Source of the DNA: GCA-2688775 sp035288865
Lineage (GTDB): Archaea; Nanobdellota; Nanobdellia; Woesearchaeales; GW2011-AR4
Assembly: GCA_035288865.1 (NCBI GenBank)
Contig: DATDZA010000018.1
Span: forward strand, 1 to 64,000
Length of the DNA stretch: 64,000 nucleotides
Direction: 5' to 3'
Below the pieces are notes generated by a model. The model made no database searches. It was not told where the DNA came from and saw only the letters and a program-made list of their open reading frames with translations. Both the position numbers and the translations under genes were made by a program. Each line of letters opens with the position of its first letter. Within the stretch, counting starts at the first letter, position 1. Shown piece by piece: positions 24,608-34,170 of this stretch.

Positions 24608-24988
24608 TTAGTGCATTCTAAATTCTTTTACTATATGATGTTTTTCTAACAAATATTTCCTAATTTTTTGGCGTCCCCAATGACCTTTGTGCCCTCTTTG
24701 CCTTATTGTAATGTGACTTGCGCTAATAACAATCCTAAATAACTCATTTTTTGTTGGGTTGCGCTTATTTTTGCGCTTGAATTTGTTGAGTAATTTGTTG
24801 AATTTCCTATCTGCCTTATTTTTTATCCTCCTGGAAAGCAAAATTCTCTTTCTTTTTTGTAATATTTTTAGCAGGGACTTTATTATAATATATGCAACTA
24901 TTATTAATCCTAAAATCAATAATAAATTTTGTGTAGTGTACTCCATTTCAATCATTAAAATTTTTATTATCAATCCCTTTCGTGCCAT
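24608..24988 (-). CDS. Small basic single-helix membrane protein, unknown
   Basis: About 126 residues. A hydrophobic helix (roughly residues 20-38, LLLILGLIIVAYIIIKSLL) is followed by a very basic Lys/Arg-rich segment and RQRGHKGHWGRQKIRKYLLE near the end. A DNA- or RNA-binding role for the basic tail is possible but unsupported. Start is the ATG at 24988, about 23 nt from a TTTATC box; ATGs at 24955 and 24946 are alternatives. I recognise no family. Confidence 0.55.
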   Translation of the reverse strand: MARKGLIIKILMIEMEYTTQNLLLILGLIIVAYIIIKSLLKILQKRKRILLSRRIKNKADRKFNKLLNKFKRKNKRNPTKNELFRIVISASHITIRQRGHKGHWGRQKIRKYLLEKHHIVKEFRMH

Positions 24989-25060
24989 CAAAGATAGTGC
25001 AATTTTTGATAAACTTTTTCGCAAAAAGTTTGAGTAGGATGAAGTAGGATAATGGTAAGA

Positions 25061-25070
25061 TATTTAAATA
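25061..25070 (+). promoter_or_regulatory. TATA box for the UDP-sugar module
   Basis: TATTTAAATA is centred 26.5 nt upstream of the ATG at 25092. It is palindromic too, but the divergent gene on the left has no start codon at matching distance, so I assign it to the plus strand. Confidence 0.55.
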
Positions 25071-25091
25071 ACTTGCGCTTCTAGAGGTACT

Positions 25092-26390
25092 ATGAAAATA
25101 GCGGTTGTTGGAAGCGGCTATGTCGGCCTTGTAAGTGGAGCGTGCTTTGCAGAGCTTGGAAATGAAGTAATCTGCGTTGACATAGACGAAACAAAGATAA
25201 AAAAATTAAATGAAGGAATTATTCCAATATATGAGCCGGGATTAGAAGAGCTGTTGAAGAAAAACAGGAAAGAAGGGAGGCTCCATTTTACAACCGACTT
25301 AAAAAAATCTATAAGAGCGTCAGAAATAATATTTATCTGTGTTGGAACCCCGCCGCGAGACAACGGGGAAGCTGATTTAAGCGCTGTTGAAAATGTAGCA
25401 AGAATAATTGCAGAGGTCATGGACTCCTATAAAATAATCGTTGAGAAAAGCACTGTGCCTGTGAAAACAGGGGAAAAAGTAGAGAACAGCATAAAGGCTT
25501 ACAATATCCATAAAGTTGAGTTTGATGTTGTAAGCAATCCGGAATTTTTGAGGGAAGGGAGCGCCGTGAATGATTTCATGCACCCTGACAGGATTGTTGT
25601 TGGGTGCGAAAATGAAAGGGCAAAAAAGTTCATGGAAAAATTGTACTCTCCGCTGAAATCAAAACTTCTTTTTACTGACATAAAAAGCGCTGAAATAATA
25701 AAGCACGCCTCAAATTCTTTTTTGGCGACAAAAATTTCTTTCATAAACGCAATAGCATGCATCTGCGAACTTGCAGGAGCTGACGTTGAAAAAGTTGCAG
25801 AAGGGATGGGCATGGATAAAAGAATAGGAAGATCATTTCTTGATGCAGGCATAGGCTACGGAGGATTTTGCTTTCCGAAAGATGCAGAGGCATTCATAAG
25901 GATTTCTGAAAAACTCGGCTATGATTTTAAATTGTTAAAGGCAACGCAGGAAATAAATCATCACCAAAGAAAACATTTTGTTAAGAAGATTGAAAAAGCA
26001 CTGTGGGTAGTGAAAGGCAAAACTATAGGTGTTTTGGGCCTTGCTTTCAAGCCAAATACTGATGACATGAGATTTGCACCTTCAATCGATATAATCCAGG
26101 AACTGCAAAAAGAGGGGGCGAAAATAAAAGCTTATGATCCAGAATCAATGGAAAAGTCAAAAGAAATTTTGATTGATGTTGAATACTGCAAAAATCCATA
26201 TGATGCTGCTGAAAATGCAGATGCATTGCTAGTTCTAACAGAATGGAATGAATTCAAAGAACTGGATTTGAAAAAACTAAAATTATTGATGAAACATCAG
26301 TTGATAATTGATGGAAGAAATATTTATAATCCTTATGACATGAAAAAAGAGGGCTTTAATTACATTAGCATTGGGAGGGGAGATGTATGA
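25092..26390 (+). CDS. ugd: UDP-glucose 6-dehydrogenase
   Basis: 432 residues, full length. The N-terminal Rossmann start is IAVVGSGYVGLVSGACFAEL. The central helix holds the catalytic region GYGGFCFPKDAEAF, with the nucleophilic Cys. The C-terminal UDP-binding domain has GVLGLAFKPNTDDMR. It oxidises UDP-glucose to UDP-glucuronate with two NAD+. A GDP-mannose dehydrogenase cannot be excluded from motifs alone, but the UDP-xylose synthase two genes later strongly favours UDP-glucose. It overlaps the next gene by 4 nt. Confidence 0.9.
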   Translation: MKIAVVGSGYVGLVSGACFAELGNEVICVDIDETKIKKLNEGIIPIYEPGLEELLKKNRKEGRLHFTTDLKKSIRASEIIFICVGTPPRDNGEADLSAVENVARIIAEVMDSYKIIVEKSTVPVKTGEKVENSIKAYNIHKVEFDVVSNPEFLREGSAVNDFMHPDRIVVGCENERAKKFMEKLYSPLKSKLLFTDIKSAEIIKHASNSFLATKISFINAIACICELAGADVEKVAEGMGMDKRIGRSFLDAGIGYGGFCFPKDAEAFIRISEKLGYDFKLLKATQEINHHQRKHFVKKIEKALWVVKGKTIGVLGLAFKPNTDDMRFAPSIDIIQELQKEGAKIKAYDPESMEKSKEILIDVEYCKNPYDAAENADALLVLTEWNEFKELDLKKLKLLMKHQLIIDGRNIYNPYDMKKEGFNYISIGRGDV

Positions 26391-27124
26391 TGGATGCGAT
26401 AATTCTTGCTGCCGGATATGCAACCCGCCTGCACCCTTTAACTCTTAATACCCCGAAGCCTTTATTGAATGTGGCAGGAAAACCAATAATCGAGCATATT
26501 ATAAGAAAACTTGAAAAAATAAGCAATATAAATAAAATATACATTGTAACTAACAATAAATTTGAAAATAATTTTAAGGAATGGCTGGAAAATTTTGATG
26601 CCAGTACTCCGATAGAAATTGTGAATGACGGCACCACAAGCAATGACAGCAGGCTGGGGGCTTTTGGCGACATTCATTATGCTGTCGTTTCAAAAAATAT
26701 TGTAAACGATTTAATTGTTGTTGCAGGAGACAATCTTTTTGAACTGCCTTTGGATGAAGTGGCAGGTTTTTTCAGGAAAAAGGAGTCCAATGTCATAGTT
26801 TTGCATGATGTTAAGGATATTGAATTGGCGAAACATTATGGCGTTGTGGAAGTTGACAGCAATAATATTGTAGTTGATTTCGAGGAGAAACCGAATATTC
26901 CCAAGTCAACGCTAGCCTCTACAGGAATTTATTTATTCCCGAAAAGGACAATCGGCTTAATAAGAAAATATATTGACCAAGGCAATAACTCCGACAAGAC
27001 GGGAAATTTTATAGAATGGCTGCACAAAAGGGATACGATTTATTCATATATCACAGAAAAAAAATGGTTTGATATAGGCAGCTTTGAGCAGCTGGAAAAA
27101 GCAAATAAATATTATAAAGGATAA
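26387..27124 (+). CDS. Sugar-1-phosphate nucleotidyltransferase
   Basis: 245 residues. The signature AIILAAGYATRLHPLTLNTP with KPLLNVAGKPIIEHII marks the NTP-transferase family; the glycine loop has GYATRL instead of GXGTRL. Later motifs are VVAGDNLFE, VVDFEEKP, STGIYLFPK and KKWFDIGSFEQ. It has no left-handed beta-helix, so it is a simple RmlA/GalU-type enzyme. In this operon it probably makes UDP-glucose for the dehydrogenase, or a dTDP sugar for the rfbB enzyme far downstream. It overlaps the dehydrogenase gene by 4 nt. Confidence 0.87.
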   Translation: MMDAIILAAGYATRLHPLTLNTPKPLLNVAGKPIIEHIIRKLEKISNINKIYIVTNNKFENNFKEWLENFDASTPIEIVNDGTTSNDSRLGAFGDIHYAVVSKNIVNDLIVVAGDNLFELPLDEVAGFFRKKESNVIVLHDVKDIELAKHYGVVEVDSNNIVVDFEEKPNIPKSTLASTGIYLFPKRTIGLIRKYIDQGNNSDKTGNFIEWLHKRDTIYSYITEKKWFDIGSFEQLEKANKYYKG

Positions 27125-27271
27125 AAATTCATTATTTTACTTGTGATCGTATTAAATAAATAAGTGCGATAAGTTAAATTACAGCAAAATAATAGTAATT
27201 TAAAATTATCATCAACAAGATTTGTTAATTTAAATATATTCAATTAAAAAAAAACGATTCAAAACTTTAAA

Positions 27272-28207
27272 ATGGAAACAATTCTTATCACCGGCGGATC
27301 AGGCTTTATCGGAAGCCATCTGTGTGATTTTCTTATTGGCAAGGGATATAAAGTAATTGCAATGGATAACCTTATTACCGGAGACTTAAAAAATATTGAG
27401 CACCTGAGAGGAAACAAAAATTTTAGTTTTATTCATCATAATGTCAGCAGTCATATAGCCGTTAATGAAAATCTTGATTTTGTGATGCACTTTGCGTCTC
27501 CGGCTTCCCCCATAGACTACCAAAAAATTCCAATTCAGACTCTTAAAGCTGGAAGCCTTGGAACACATAATGCCTTAGGATTGGCTTTGACAAAAAAAGC
27601 AAAATTTCTTTTAGCGTCAACCTCGGAAGTTTATGGCGACCCGCTGGTTAATCCACAGCCTGAAACATATTGGGGAAATGTAAATCCGGTTGGAATTCGA
27701 GGCTGCTATGATGAAGCAAAACGATTTTCAGAAGCACTAACGATGGCATATCACCGAATTCATAAATTGGATACAAAAATTGTGAGAATATTTAACACCT
27801 ATGGCCCACGCATGAGAAAAGATGACGGGAGGGTTGTTCCTAATTTTATCGGGCAGGCATTACGAAACGACCCTATAACTGTAAATGGGGATGGAAAACA
27901 AACAAGAAGTTTTTGTTTTGTAAGCGATTTAATTGATGGCATTTACAAATTAATGATTTCTGATTTGAACGAGCCAGTCAATATCGGCAATCCCGAGGAA
28001 AAAACAATCATGGAATTTGCTGAACTTATAAAAGAACTTGCAAAAAGCAGGAGCAAGATTGCTTCTAACCCTTTGCCGGCTGATGACCCTCATGTAAGGT
28101 GCCCGGATATTTCAATGGCCAGGAAAGAATTAAAATGGCAGCCAAAGGTTAATTTAACGGAAGGAGTAATAAACACAATTGAATGGTTTAGAGAAAATTC
28201 CGATTAA
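27272..28207 (+). CDS. UDP-glucuronate decarboxylase (UDP-xylose synthase)
   Basis: 311 residues, a short-chain dehydrogenase of the extended type. It begins ILITGGSGFIGSHLCDFL (NAD-binding). MHFASPASPIDYQKIPIQTL, ASTSEVYGDP and YWGNVNPVGIRGCYDEAKR are hallmarks of UDP-xylose synthase; the YDEAK Tyr and Lys are the SDR catalytic pair. It converts UDP-glucuronate to UDP-xylose with internal NAD+ recycling. It follows the ugd gene and nucleotidyltransferase after 147 nt that hold AT-rich promoter-like sequence (AATTTAAATATATT near 27228-27240). Confidence 0.9.
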   Translation: METILITGGSGFIGSHLCDFLIGKGYKVIAMDNLITGDLKNIEHLRGNKNFSFIHHNVSSHIAVNENLDFVMHFASPASPIDYQKIPIQTLKAGSLGTHNALGLALTKKAKFLLASTSEVYGDPLVNPQPETYWGNVNPVGIRGCYDEAKRFSEALTMAYHRIHKLDTKIVRIFNTYGPRMRKDDGRVVPNFIGQALRNDPITVNGDGKQTRSFCFVSDLIDGIYKLMISDLNEPVNIGNPEEKTIMEFAELIKELAKSRSKIASNPLPADDPHVRCPDISMARKELKWQPKVNLTEGVINTIEWFRENSD

Positions 28208-28288
28208 TTTTTATATGAAGTAAAATTGTCTGGAGTTTTTAAATGTAAACTGAAGAAGCAATATTTCGAATGTTTGGCCCACGGCCCA

Positions 28289-29746
28289 TTAAAGAGAATT
28301 AGTTTTTGATATTTCTTTTATGTCAGCTTTGATGAAAATTTTCCTGAATATCTGATAATCCTCTTCTTCAAAAGTTCTTAATAATAAAATTACAGCAAAA
28401 TAAATCAATACGGCTAACGGCATTATTAAAAACAATCTGAGCTTTGCATAAATTATGAAAGTCACCATTATCCCAGTGGCAATCAACGGCTTAATTAATA
28501 TTGGAGCGAAATTAAATCGGTGCAATGATTTTGATGTGTACCAATAATACAAAATAAATAAAAATATTTCAGTGAAAAATGTCGAGACAGCAGCGCCTAT
28601 ATACCCCATTTTTGGAATTAAAATTAAATTGAGAACCACATTGAATGCCGCAGTCAAGCCTTGCCCAATCATTCTGCTGTTCTGCTGGTCAACTGACGAT
28701 AATGCATATGCCATCAGATAATTCAGGAATTTGATGAATAAAAACCAGGATATAATCTGCAGTGCTATGACTGAACTTTTGTATGGCTCCCCATAAAAGA
28801 AAAATATTATCCTGCCTGCCAAAACATACAGTCCTGCTGAAATTGGCAATCCTATTATGTACAAATACTTGAATGATTTTTTGTATAGGTAAATCAAATT
28901 TTCTTTTGAAGTTTTGTAGTATCTTGACATTACTGGGTAGACTGCATTTGTATAAACTGCTGGAATGAATAAAATCGCCAAAGCAAGATTATACGCAACG
29001 CTGTAGATTGCGACTTCAACATCGCCTTTCATTTTTGAAAGCATTATGCTGTCAATATAGAAATAGATTGAGCTGAAAAAGAATGCCATGCCGAGCGGAA
29101 AAGCGGTTTTTACAATATTTTTCATAAACCGTAGGCTTAAATCAAGTCTGATTTTTATGAAGTTTTTTTGGGCTATAATACACGCCAAACTGACCATGAG
29201 AATTTCAACAACGATGAATACAAAACTGAAAGCAAGGATGCCATAACCATTGATTAAAACATACAGCCCCACAGATGCCAAAATTGACATTCTTAATATT
29301 TTTATCAATGAATCATAGAACATCCTCTCGAAAGCCCTGAAAATTGAATAAAACAAATCGGTGAAGGTTGAGATAATTGTAAAGATCCAGATTAAATAGA
29401 CAATATATCTTGTATCTTTGGGGTAGTTTAATGCATTGAGCAAGAATATTATGAAAACCCATGTAATCAGTGCAAAAACCAATTTTACTACGAAAGCATT
29501 TATGAAATATTTGCCCGCATTTCCCTTGTCTCTTGCGATTTCTCTTATCAGCAATTGATTTATTCCAAGATCGGCTGTTATGATTGCTATGAATGACAGC
29601 GATAAAGCAAAGCTGAATTTGCCGAAAGAAGCCTGGTCTAAAATTCTTGCAGCATAGACCATCAAAACGAACTGCAGTATTTTTGAGATTATTTCCCCGC
29701 TGCTCAAAAACAATAAATTTCTGTATATGCTCCTGACGGTGCTCAT
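28289..29746 (-). CDS. Polysaccharide flippase (Wzx/MATE-like, MOP superfamily)
   Basis: 485 residues with about 14 hydrophobic helices, typical of MOP-superfamily lipid-linked oligosaccharide flippases. It starts with YRNLLFLSSGEIISKILQFV and has ADLGINQLLIREIARDKG early, which resembles archaeal and bacterial polysaccharide exporters. It would flip polyprenyl-linked glycans built by the surrounding glycosyltransferases. GTTTAAAAAG near 29769 is about 26 nt upstream of the ATG at 29746, consistent with a leaderless transcript. It converges on the UDP-xylose synthase gene. Confidence 0.88.
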   Translation of the reverse strand: MSTVRSIYRNLLFLSSGEIISKILQFVLMVYAARILDQASFGKFSFALSLSFIAIITADLGINQLLIREIARDKGNAGKYFINAFVVKLVFALITWVFIIFLLNALNYPKDTRYIVYLIWIFTIISTFTDLFYSIFRAFERMFYDSLIKILRMSILASVGLYVLINGYGILAFSFVFIVVEILMVSLACIIAQKNFIKIRLDLSLRFMKNIVKTAFPLGMAFFFSSIYFYIDSIMLSKMKGDVEVAIYSVAYNLALAILFIPAVYTNAVYPVMSRYYKTSKENLIYLYKKSFKYLYIIGLPISAGLYVLAGRIIFFFYGEPYKSSVIALQIISWFLFIKFLNYLMAYALSSVDQQNSRMIGQGLTAAFNVVLNLILIPKMGYIGAAVSTFFTEIFLFILYYWYTSKSLHRFNFAPILIKPLIATGIMVTFIIYAKLRLFLIMPLAVLIYFAVILLLRTFEEEDYQIFRKIFIKADIKEISKTNSL

Positions 29747-29966
29747 ATCCTAAACCAACATATATGCGTTTAAAAAGTTTGTTATAAACAGGCTCTAAAG
29801 AGAAAAGCTTAAATACATTTAATTTAATTTTCATATTTGGGGTTTAAATTAAAAAATTGGGGTTGATCTTCACTGCACTTATTTTTACTAGACTTGCTTA
29901 TGTAAAAATTTACAAATTATTTTTCTTAATAATCCGTTCTAATCTAAAAAATATTCGAGGTGCTTT

Positions 29967-30605
29967 ATGAAAAAGACAAATATTTTTCTTATGACGGCTA
30001 TAATTATTGTTTTGCTCTCAATAGTCGTATGGAGCCAGATTTCTCCAGTAAGCTATCTGCAAACCAAAAATACTTCAATAACCCCCACAATAAAAATTGA
30101 GGAAACAAAAACATGCACAACTACTTTTTACAATCAAATACAAGATGTTTATGGCAACTGTGTTTATTACAGCAATTATACGAGCTGCCTAAATACCTCA
30201 GGACCATCAACAGACTGCTCATTAGAGCATAGTCAACGGAGTTTTAGCTGCAAGACAGGAGAGACCATCATAGTAAATAATAGGACTGAATGCAAGCCGG
30301 ATAATAAATTTCTGATAGTAATTGACAAAGGAAATGCCGTTGTTAAGAACCAAATAGATTCTTCAGATTGGGGACCTTGCGTTTACACCACTGAAAATAA
30401 CTGCTTGATTGTAACTTGCGTATCTATCTATGATGGTGCACATAAAGGGCAATTTACAGACTGCAATAGCGGCAAAAGCTGCGAGAAATTTGAGATTTGT
30501 GATAATAGCGTGAAAACTTTCTACAAAAATTCAAGAGACGATTTTGCAGAGGATGATACAAGCTTCCATCTGAATAAATTATCAATTCAGGAGGTGGGAC
30601 AATGA
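29967..30605 (+). CDS. Secreted or membrane-anchored Cys-rich protein, unknown
   Basis: 212 residues. An N-terminal hydrophobic segment (residues 6-24) looks like a signal peptide or anchor. The rest has about a dozen Cys residues in pairs (such as NCVYYSNYTSC, CEKFEICD), suggesting disulfides, and several N-X-S/T sequons. The start ATG at 29967 has GAGGTGC nearby. The stop overlaps the next gene's ATG by 4 nt. It is the first gene of the surface-protein island. I recognise no family. Confidence 0.7.
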   Translation: MKKTNIFLMTAIIIVLLSIVVWSQISPVSYLQTKNTSITPTIKIEETKTCTTTFYNQIQDVYGNCVYYSNYTSCLNTSGPSTDCSLEHSQRSFSCKTGETIIVNNRTECKPDNKFLIVIDKGNAVVKNQIDSSDWGPCVYTTENNCLIVTCVSIYDGAHKGQFTDCNSGKSCEKFEICDNSVKTFYKNSRDDFAEDDTSFHLNKLSIQEVGQ

Positions 30606-32038
30606 AAAAGATTAATTTTATTTTAATCATCACAATGTTTTTATTAGTGTTACCTTTAGGATACTCCCAAATTGCAGTTAATAATCTTGAAGAATGTTAT
30701 TCTTTTGACATAGATGCCAATGGTGTAATGAACCGTTTTCCAGGAACAGTATCAGGAGCAACACTTGTGCCAGGAGGCCCGGATGGGAATTATTATGCCT
30801 TTGATGGCAGCACATCTTATATCGATTTTGGCTCTGTAATTTTAAGAGATGAATCAAGAGCAGGAAATGGAACAATATACATAGTCTTTAAGATAAACAC
30901 TACTTTAGGAAGTACTGTGGGAGTAGGGGGAAGGGAAGATGGAAGCAATAATAATTATCCTAATTTAAGAAGAAATCCAGCCGCAGGAACAGGAGATGGC
31001 TTTAGATTTGCATGGATAAATGCTCCTCAAGACGATAACACAATAGACTTGACAACAGCCACCGCTTTCCCTGTAGATGAATGGCGAGGAGTGTTTATAA
31101 CATGGAATTTAACTTCATCAGAAATGGCAATCAACGGAACAGTAAATGTCACATTCAATAATCCGAATACTGCTAATTTAAAGATGTATGCTGGTGCTAA
31201 CAGCTTTGTTGTAGGGAAAGACCCAAGAACTTCTCCATTTTGGCTTCAGGGCGGAATAGCTGAAATGGCAATATGGAATGCAACATTAAACGACAGAAAT
31301 ATGAGTGCATTATTTCCAAACGGCAAAATGGCAAATTGCACGCTGATAATCAATGGAACTCCATCAGCAGCAGATACAACACCTCCAGAGATAAACTTTT
31401 ACAATATGACTTCAGAAGGAGGCACAGGCTGCACTAACTGGAATGCAAATAAGTCAAACCCATGCGCAACAAACGACACAACTCCAACTACATTTTTTAG
31501 AACAAATGAGAATGCATTTTGTGCAGTAGGCATTTCTGATTTAAATTATTCTAATCTAGGAAGCAGCAGGAACTGCACGGGCGGGGAAGGCACAGCAGAA
31601 CATACTTGCACTTTAACTATTCAAGACAAATTGACCCAAGCAAATTCAAACATTTATATAAGCTGCAAGGACTCTAATGAAAATCAAAATTCAACAAGCA
31701 CAAGCGGTGCCTTGGCAATAAATCTATTCGCAAAGGAAACAGGCGCAGCCCAATCAATAGGAATTGGCATACAAAACGCCCTGTTAAGTAGTTATTCTAA
31801 TTACACAAACCAGCAAATTTCTGCGAGAGACATTAGCAATAACCAATTTCTTGGCACTTTTGACTGGGTTGCAAGGAAAGGAAATAAAGTCTGGGCTTTA
31901 AATTACATCAGTTCTGGAGAAAGCCATGTTGCTGGCACTTTCAACATGACGCCTGTTTTGTATGTTCTGCAAATGACAAACACGACGCAGCAACAAGTCA
32001 CTCTTGAAGTCGAAAGGATGATTAATGCAACTAAGTGA
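30602..32038 (+). CDS. Secreted LamG/concanavalin-like domain protein
   Basis: 478 residues. A signal peptide covers about residues 1-22 (ending GYS-Q). Residues 25-245 look like a LamG-type concanavalin A-like domain (YYAFDGSTSYIDFGS, GGIAEMAIWNATLNDRNMSALF). A Cys-containing Ig/Fn3-like region follows (about 255-375). Sequons for N-glycosylation are common. A strong AGGAGGTG site precedes the ATG, in the end of the previous gene. The C-terminal 100 residues are unassigned. It is likely exported and may bind glycans or other cells. Confidence 0.75.
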   Translation: MKKINFILIITMFLLVLPLGYSQIAVNNLEECYSFDIDANGVMNRFPGTVSGATLVPGGPDGNYYAFDGSTSYIDFGSVILRDESRAGNGTIYIVFKINTTLGSTVGVGGREDGSNNNYPNLRRNPAAGTGDGFRFAWINAPQDDNTIDLTTATAFPVDEWRGVFITWNLTSSEMAINGTVNVTFNNPNTANLKMYAGANSFVVGKDPRTSPFWLQGGIAEMAIWNATLNDRNMSALFPNGKMANCTLIINGTPSAADTTPPEINFYNMTSEGGTGCTNWNANKSNPCATNDTTPTTFFRTNENAFCAVGISDLNYSNLGSSRNCTGGEGTAEHTCTLTIQDKLTQANSNIYISCKDSNENQNSTSTSGALAINLFAKETGAAQSIGIGIQNALLSSYSNYTNQQISARDISNNQFLGTFDWVARKGNKVWALNYISSGESHVAGTFNMTPVLYVLQMTNTTQQQVTLEVERMINATK

Positions 32039-32044
32039 CTAATT

Positions 32045-33772
32045 ATGCTTATAGAAATATTTAAAACAAAAGTGCAGTTAAATAGCATTATTCTTTTTCT
32101 AGTTATTATTGTAATCTTAAATGTTGCAAGAGCCAATGAATGGACAGAATTTGGAGGAAATTTTAATGGAACCCATTACGTTCCTAATATTAGCAACGAT
32201 AATTATGATTGGACCAATTTTAATATCTCAATAGGACAAGACCAAGAAATTTCAGTTGGCAATTTTGTAGGAGATTCTTCTATGGAAGCATTAATCTGGA
32301 ATAACTCCAATTACAGGCTTTTTTTAATAAATTTGACTAATAGCGGCTCAATTATCCAGCAATTTAACATTAATGCCGCTTTATTAGGGGAGCCAACCGT
32401 TTTCAAAAGCAAATATTATGCTATTGTAAAAAGTAATATAGATACTAACAGCTATTTTTATGAAATCAAGTTTAGTGAAAGCACATACAACGTAACTTAT
32501 AATTTTAGCTTTGGAGATTCAAGTTTTGGAGTGCAAGTTGGCGTAAGATGTGCAACCACTAATGGCACTGATTATTGTATTTTTATTGATATTAACAATA
32601 CAATATATCGTGTAGATGTTTCCAATAAGACATATACAAAATTTAAAAATGACTTTCTTGTACCTTTTGACTTAAGAGTTATGAAAAGAGTTCCAGCCTT
32701 AGCCGATATACAACAAGACGGCGGTCTAGATGCCATATTTACTTATACGAGCAATGACACTAGATCTCCAGTAACTGTACAAACAGCTTCAATCTTTGTT
32801 TATGATATCCCAGCAAATGCGTCAAATAATGGATTTAATGGTAATGGACATGCTTTTGCATTAGATGCAGGAACAAACGTACTTAACATTACACCAGCTT
32901 TCGTACATAAGTATAACAACCAAGACAATAGATTAGATATTACAACTGCAGCGCAAACAAATAATCCTGAGTTAGTTATTTTTGATGCAAATGGAACTCG
33001 TTTATTTTACAGACATTCAAGCAATAACAGAGATTATACTACCATTCCTGTTTTATCAAATTGTAATTTTGACGGTCAATCAAGACTTGGAGTGCAATTT
33101 TTTACAGGTGAAGCTTCGTTATTTGATAATAGCTATCAGATGTTTTGGATACATCCTAATTTGAGCAGCGATTTTTCTGAACTAGGTCCAAGTGCAGGTG
33201 GAACTAACATAGAATCTTTTATAAAACAAACGCAAAGCATGGTAGCAGCCGACTTTAATGGAGATGGGCAAAGCGAGCTTCTGTTTAGCTTTAGTAGATA
33301 TGATAACGGGGCAACAACTTTATCTATAGTAAACTGCTCAAACTCCACTCATATTCTAAAAAATTTGACAGGAATTGATAGCAACAAGCTAAGATACCAT
33401 AACATAGTTGTTGATTTTGATAATGACGGAAGAAATGATATAATATTGACTACAGAAGGAAAAACTTTGGTATTCAGGTCTAATCTTTTTGCTGATTTGG
33501 AAATAGTCAGCATCACTCCAGTTCAAGTCATTCCAGATGTAGACATGGTTCTTGGAAAGACTGGATTGGTCAGAGTTAATGTTCGTAACAATGGCAATAT
33601 AAACGCCAATGGGACGGTTACCATCACTTTCGAAGGAAACCAGCTTATTCAGTGGCAAGGTGATAACAACACGAAACAAATCAATTCAAGCCTAACTGAG
33701 AATTTTGATTTTAGCTTTAGGCCAACAATGGCTGGAACGCAGATGTTTAGTACGAATGTGAGTATTAGTTAA
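32045..33772 (+). CDS. Secreted VCBS/FG-GAP-like repeat protein with a C-terminal CARDB-like domain
   Basis: 575 residues. A hydrophobic segment at residues 12-28 acts as a signal. Repeated Asp-rich blades resemble VCBS/FG-GAP repeats of beta-propellers: LADIQQDGGLDAIF, NCNFDGQSRLGV, ADFNGDGQSELLFSF and VDFDNDGRNDIILTTEG; the DXDXDG loops are calcium-binding type. The final 95 residues (DLEIVSITPV onward, VRVNVRNNGNIN) resemble a CARDB adhesion-type domain. No C-terminal membrane anchor is seen. Role in binding or surface structure is inferred. Confidence 0.78.
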   Translation: MLIEIFKTKVQLNSIILFLVIIVILNVARANEWTEFGGNFNGTHYVPNISNDNYDWTNFNISIGQDQEISVGNFVGDSSMEALIWNNSNYRLFLINLTNSGSIIQQFNINAALLGEPTVFKSKYYAIVKSNIDTNSYFYEIKFSESTYNVTYNFSFGDSSFGVQVGVRCATTNGTDYCIFIDINNTIYRVDVSNKTYTKFKNDFLVPFDLRVMKRVPALADIQQDGGLDAIFTYTSNDTRSPVTVQTASIFVYDIPANASNNGFNGNGHAFALDAGTNVLNITPAFVHKYNNQDNRLDITTAAQTNNPELVIFDANGTRLFYRHSSNNRDYTTIPVLSNCNFDGQSRLGVQFFTGEASLFDNSYQMFWIHPNLSSDFSELGPSAGGTNIESFIKQTQSMVAADFNGDGQSELLFSFSRYDNGATTLSIVNCSNSTHILKNLTGIDSNKLRYHNIVVDFDNDGRNDIILTTEGKTLVFRSNLFADLEIVSITPVQVIPDVDMVLGKTGLVRVNVRNNGNINANGTVTITFEGNQLIQWQGDNNTKQINSSLTENFDFSFRPTMAGTQMFSTNVSIS

Positions 33773-33798
33773 AAATGTTTTATGCAAGGTGATAAATT

Positions 33799-34170
33799 AT
33801 GAAAATTGCCGAAGAAAAAAGATATTTTAGTTATAAGAAATTCTTAATTGAATTTTTTAGACCAACAAAATGGAAAATTATCTTAACTGCATTTTTTTCT
33901 CTATTAGTACTTCTAATATCTATTGGTATACCCTTACCTATATTAAGTAAGAGAGTCTATTTTACTGATAGTTCTAAAATAGATCTCAACCCAATCCTTT
34001 ACATGCCTATTAGTGCAATCTTAGAAACTTTTTCCATAAATATAAACTTTGGCAGTTTAGGCTTTTATATTTACATCTTATTACTACTTTTATATTATTA
34101 TATAATTGCATCATTAAGTATTTTTATTTGTAGAATAGTTGTGAATTATTTAAAAAATGCAAGCAAATAA
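33799..34170 (+). CDS. Small membrane protein with three hydrophobic segments, unknown
   Basis: 123 residues. Hydrophobic segments lie at about 31-50, 72-88 and 93-115. A basic N-terminus suggests a cytoplasmic start. Its 3' end overlaps the metalloprotease gene by 14 nt, and the previous gene ends 26 nt upstream, so it belongs to the surface-protein operon. I recognise no family; a helper for secretion or anchoring is possible but unsupported. Confidence 0.6.
   Translation: MKIAEEKRYFSYKKFLIEFFRPTKWKIILTAFFSLLVLLISIGIPLPILSKRVYFTDSSKIDLNPILYMPISAILETFSININFGSLGFYIYILLLLLYYYIIASLSIFICRIVVNYLKNASK

Noticed and set aside
25061..25070. A third shared palindromic TATA box
   Set aside because: The box is palindromic, but the gene to the left has no start at the matching distance (about 77 nt away) and has its own TTTATC box.
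29747..29966. Possible small RNA in the 220-nt gap between the flippase and surface genes
   Set aside because: I saw only the flippase TATA box and AT-rich sequence; no stable stem or conserved RNA motif could be recognised by eye.
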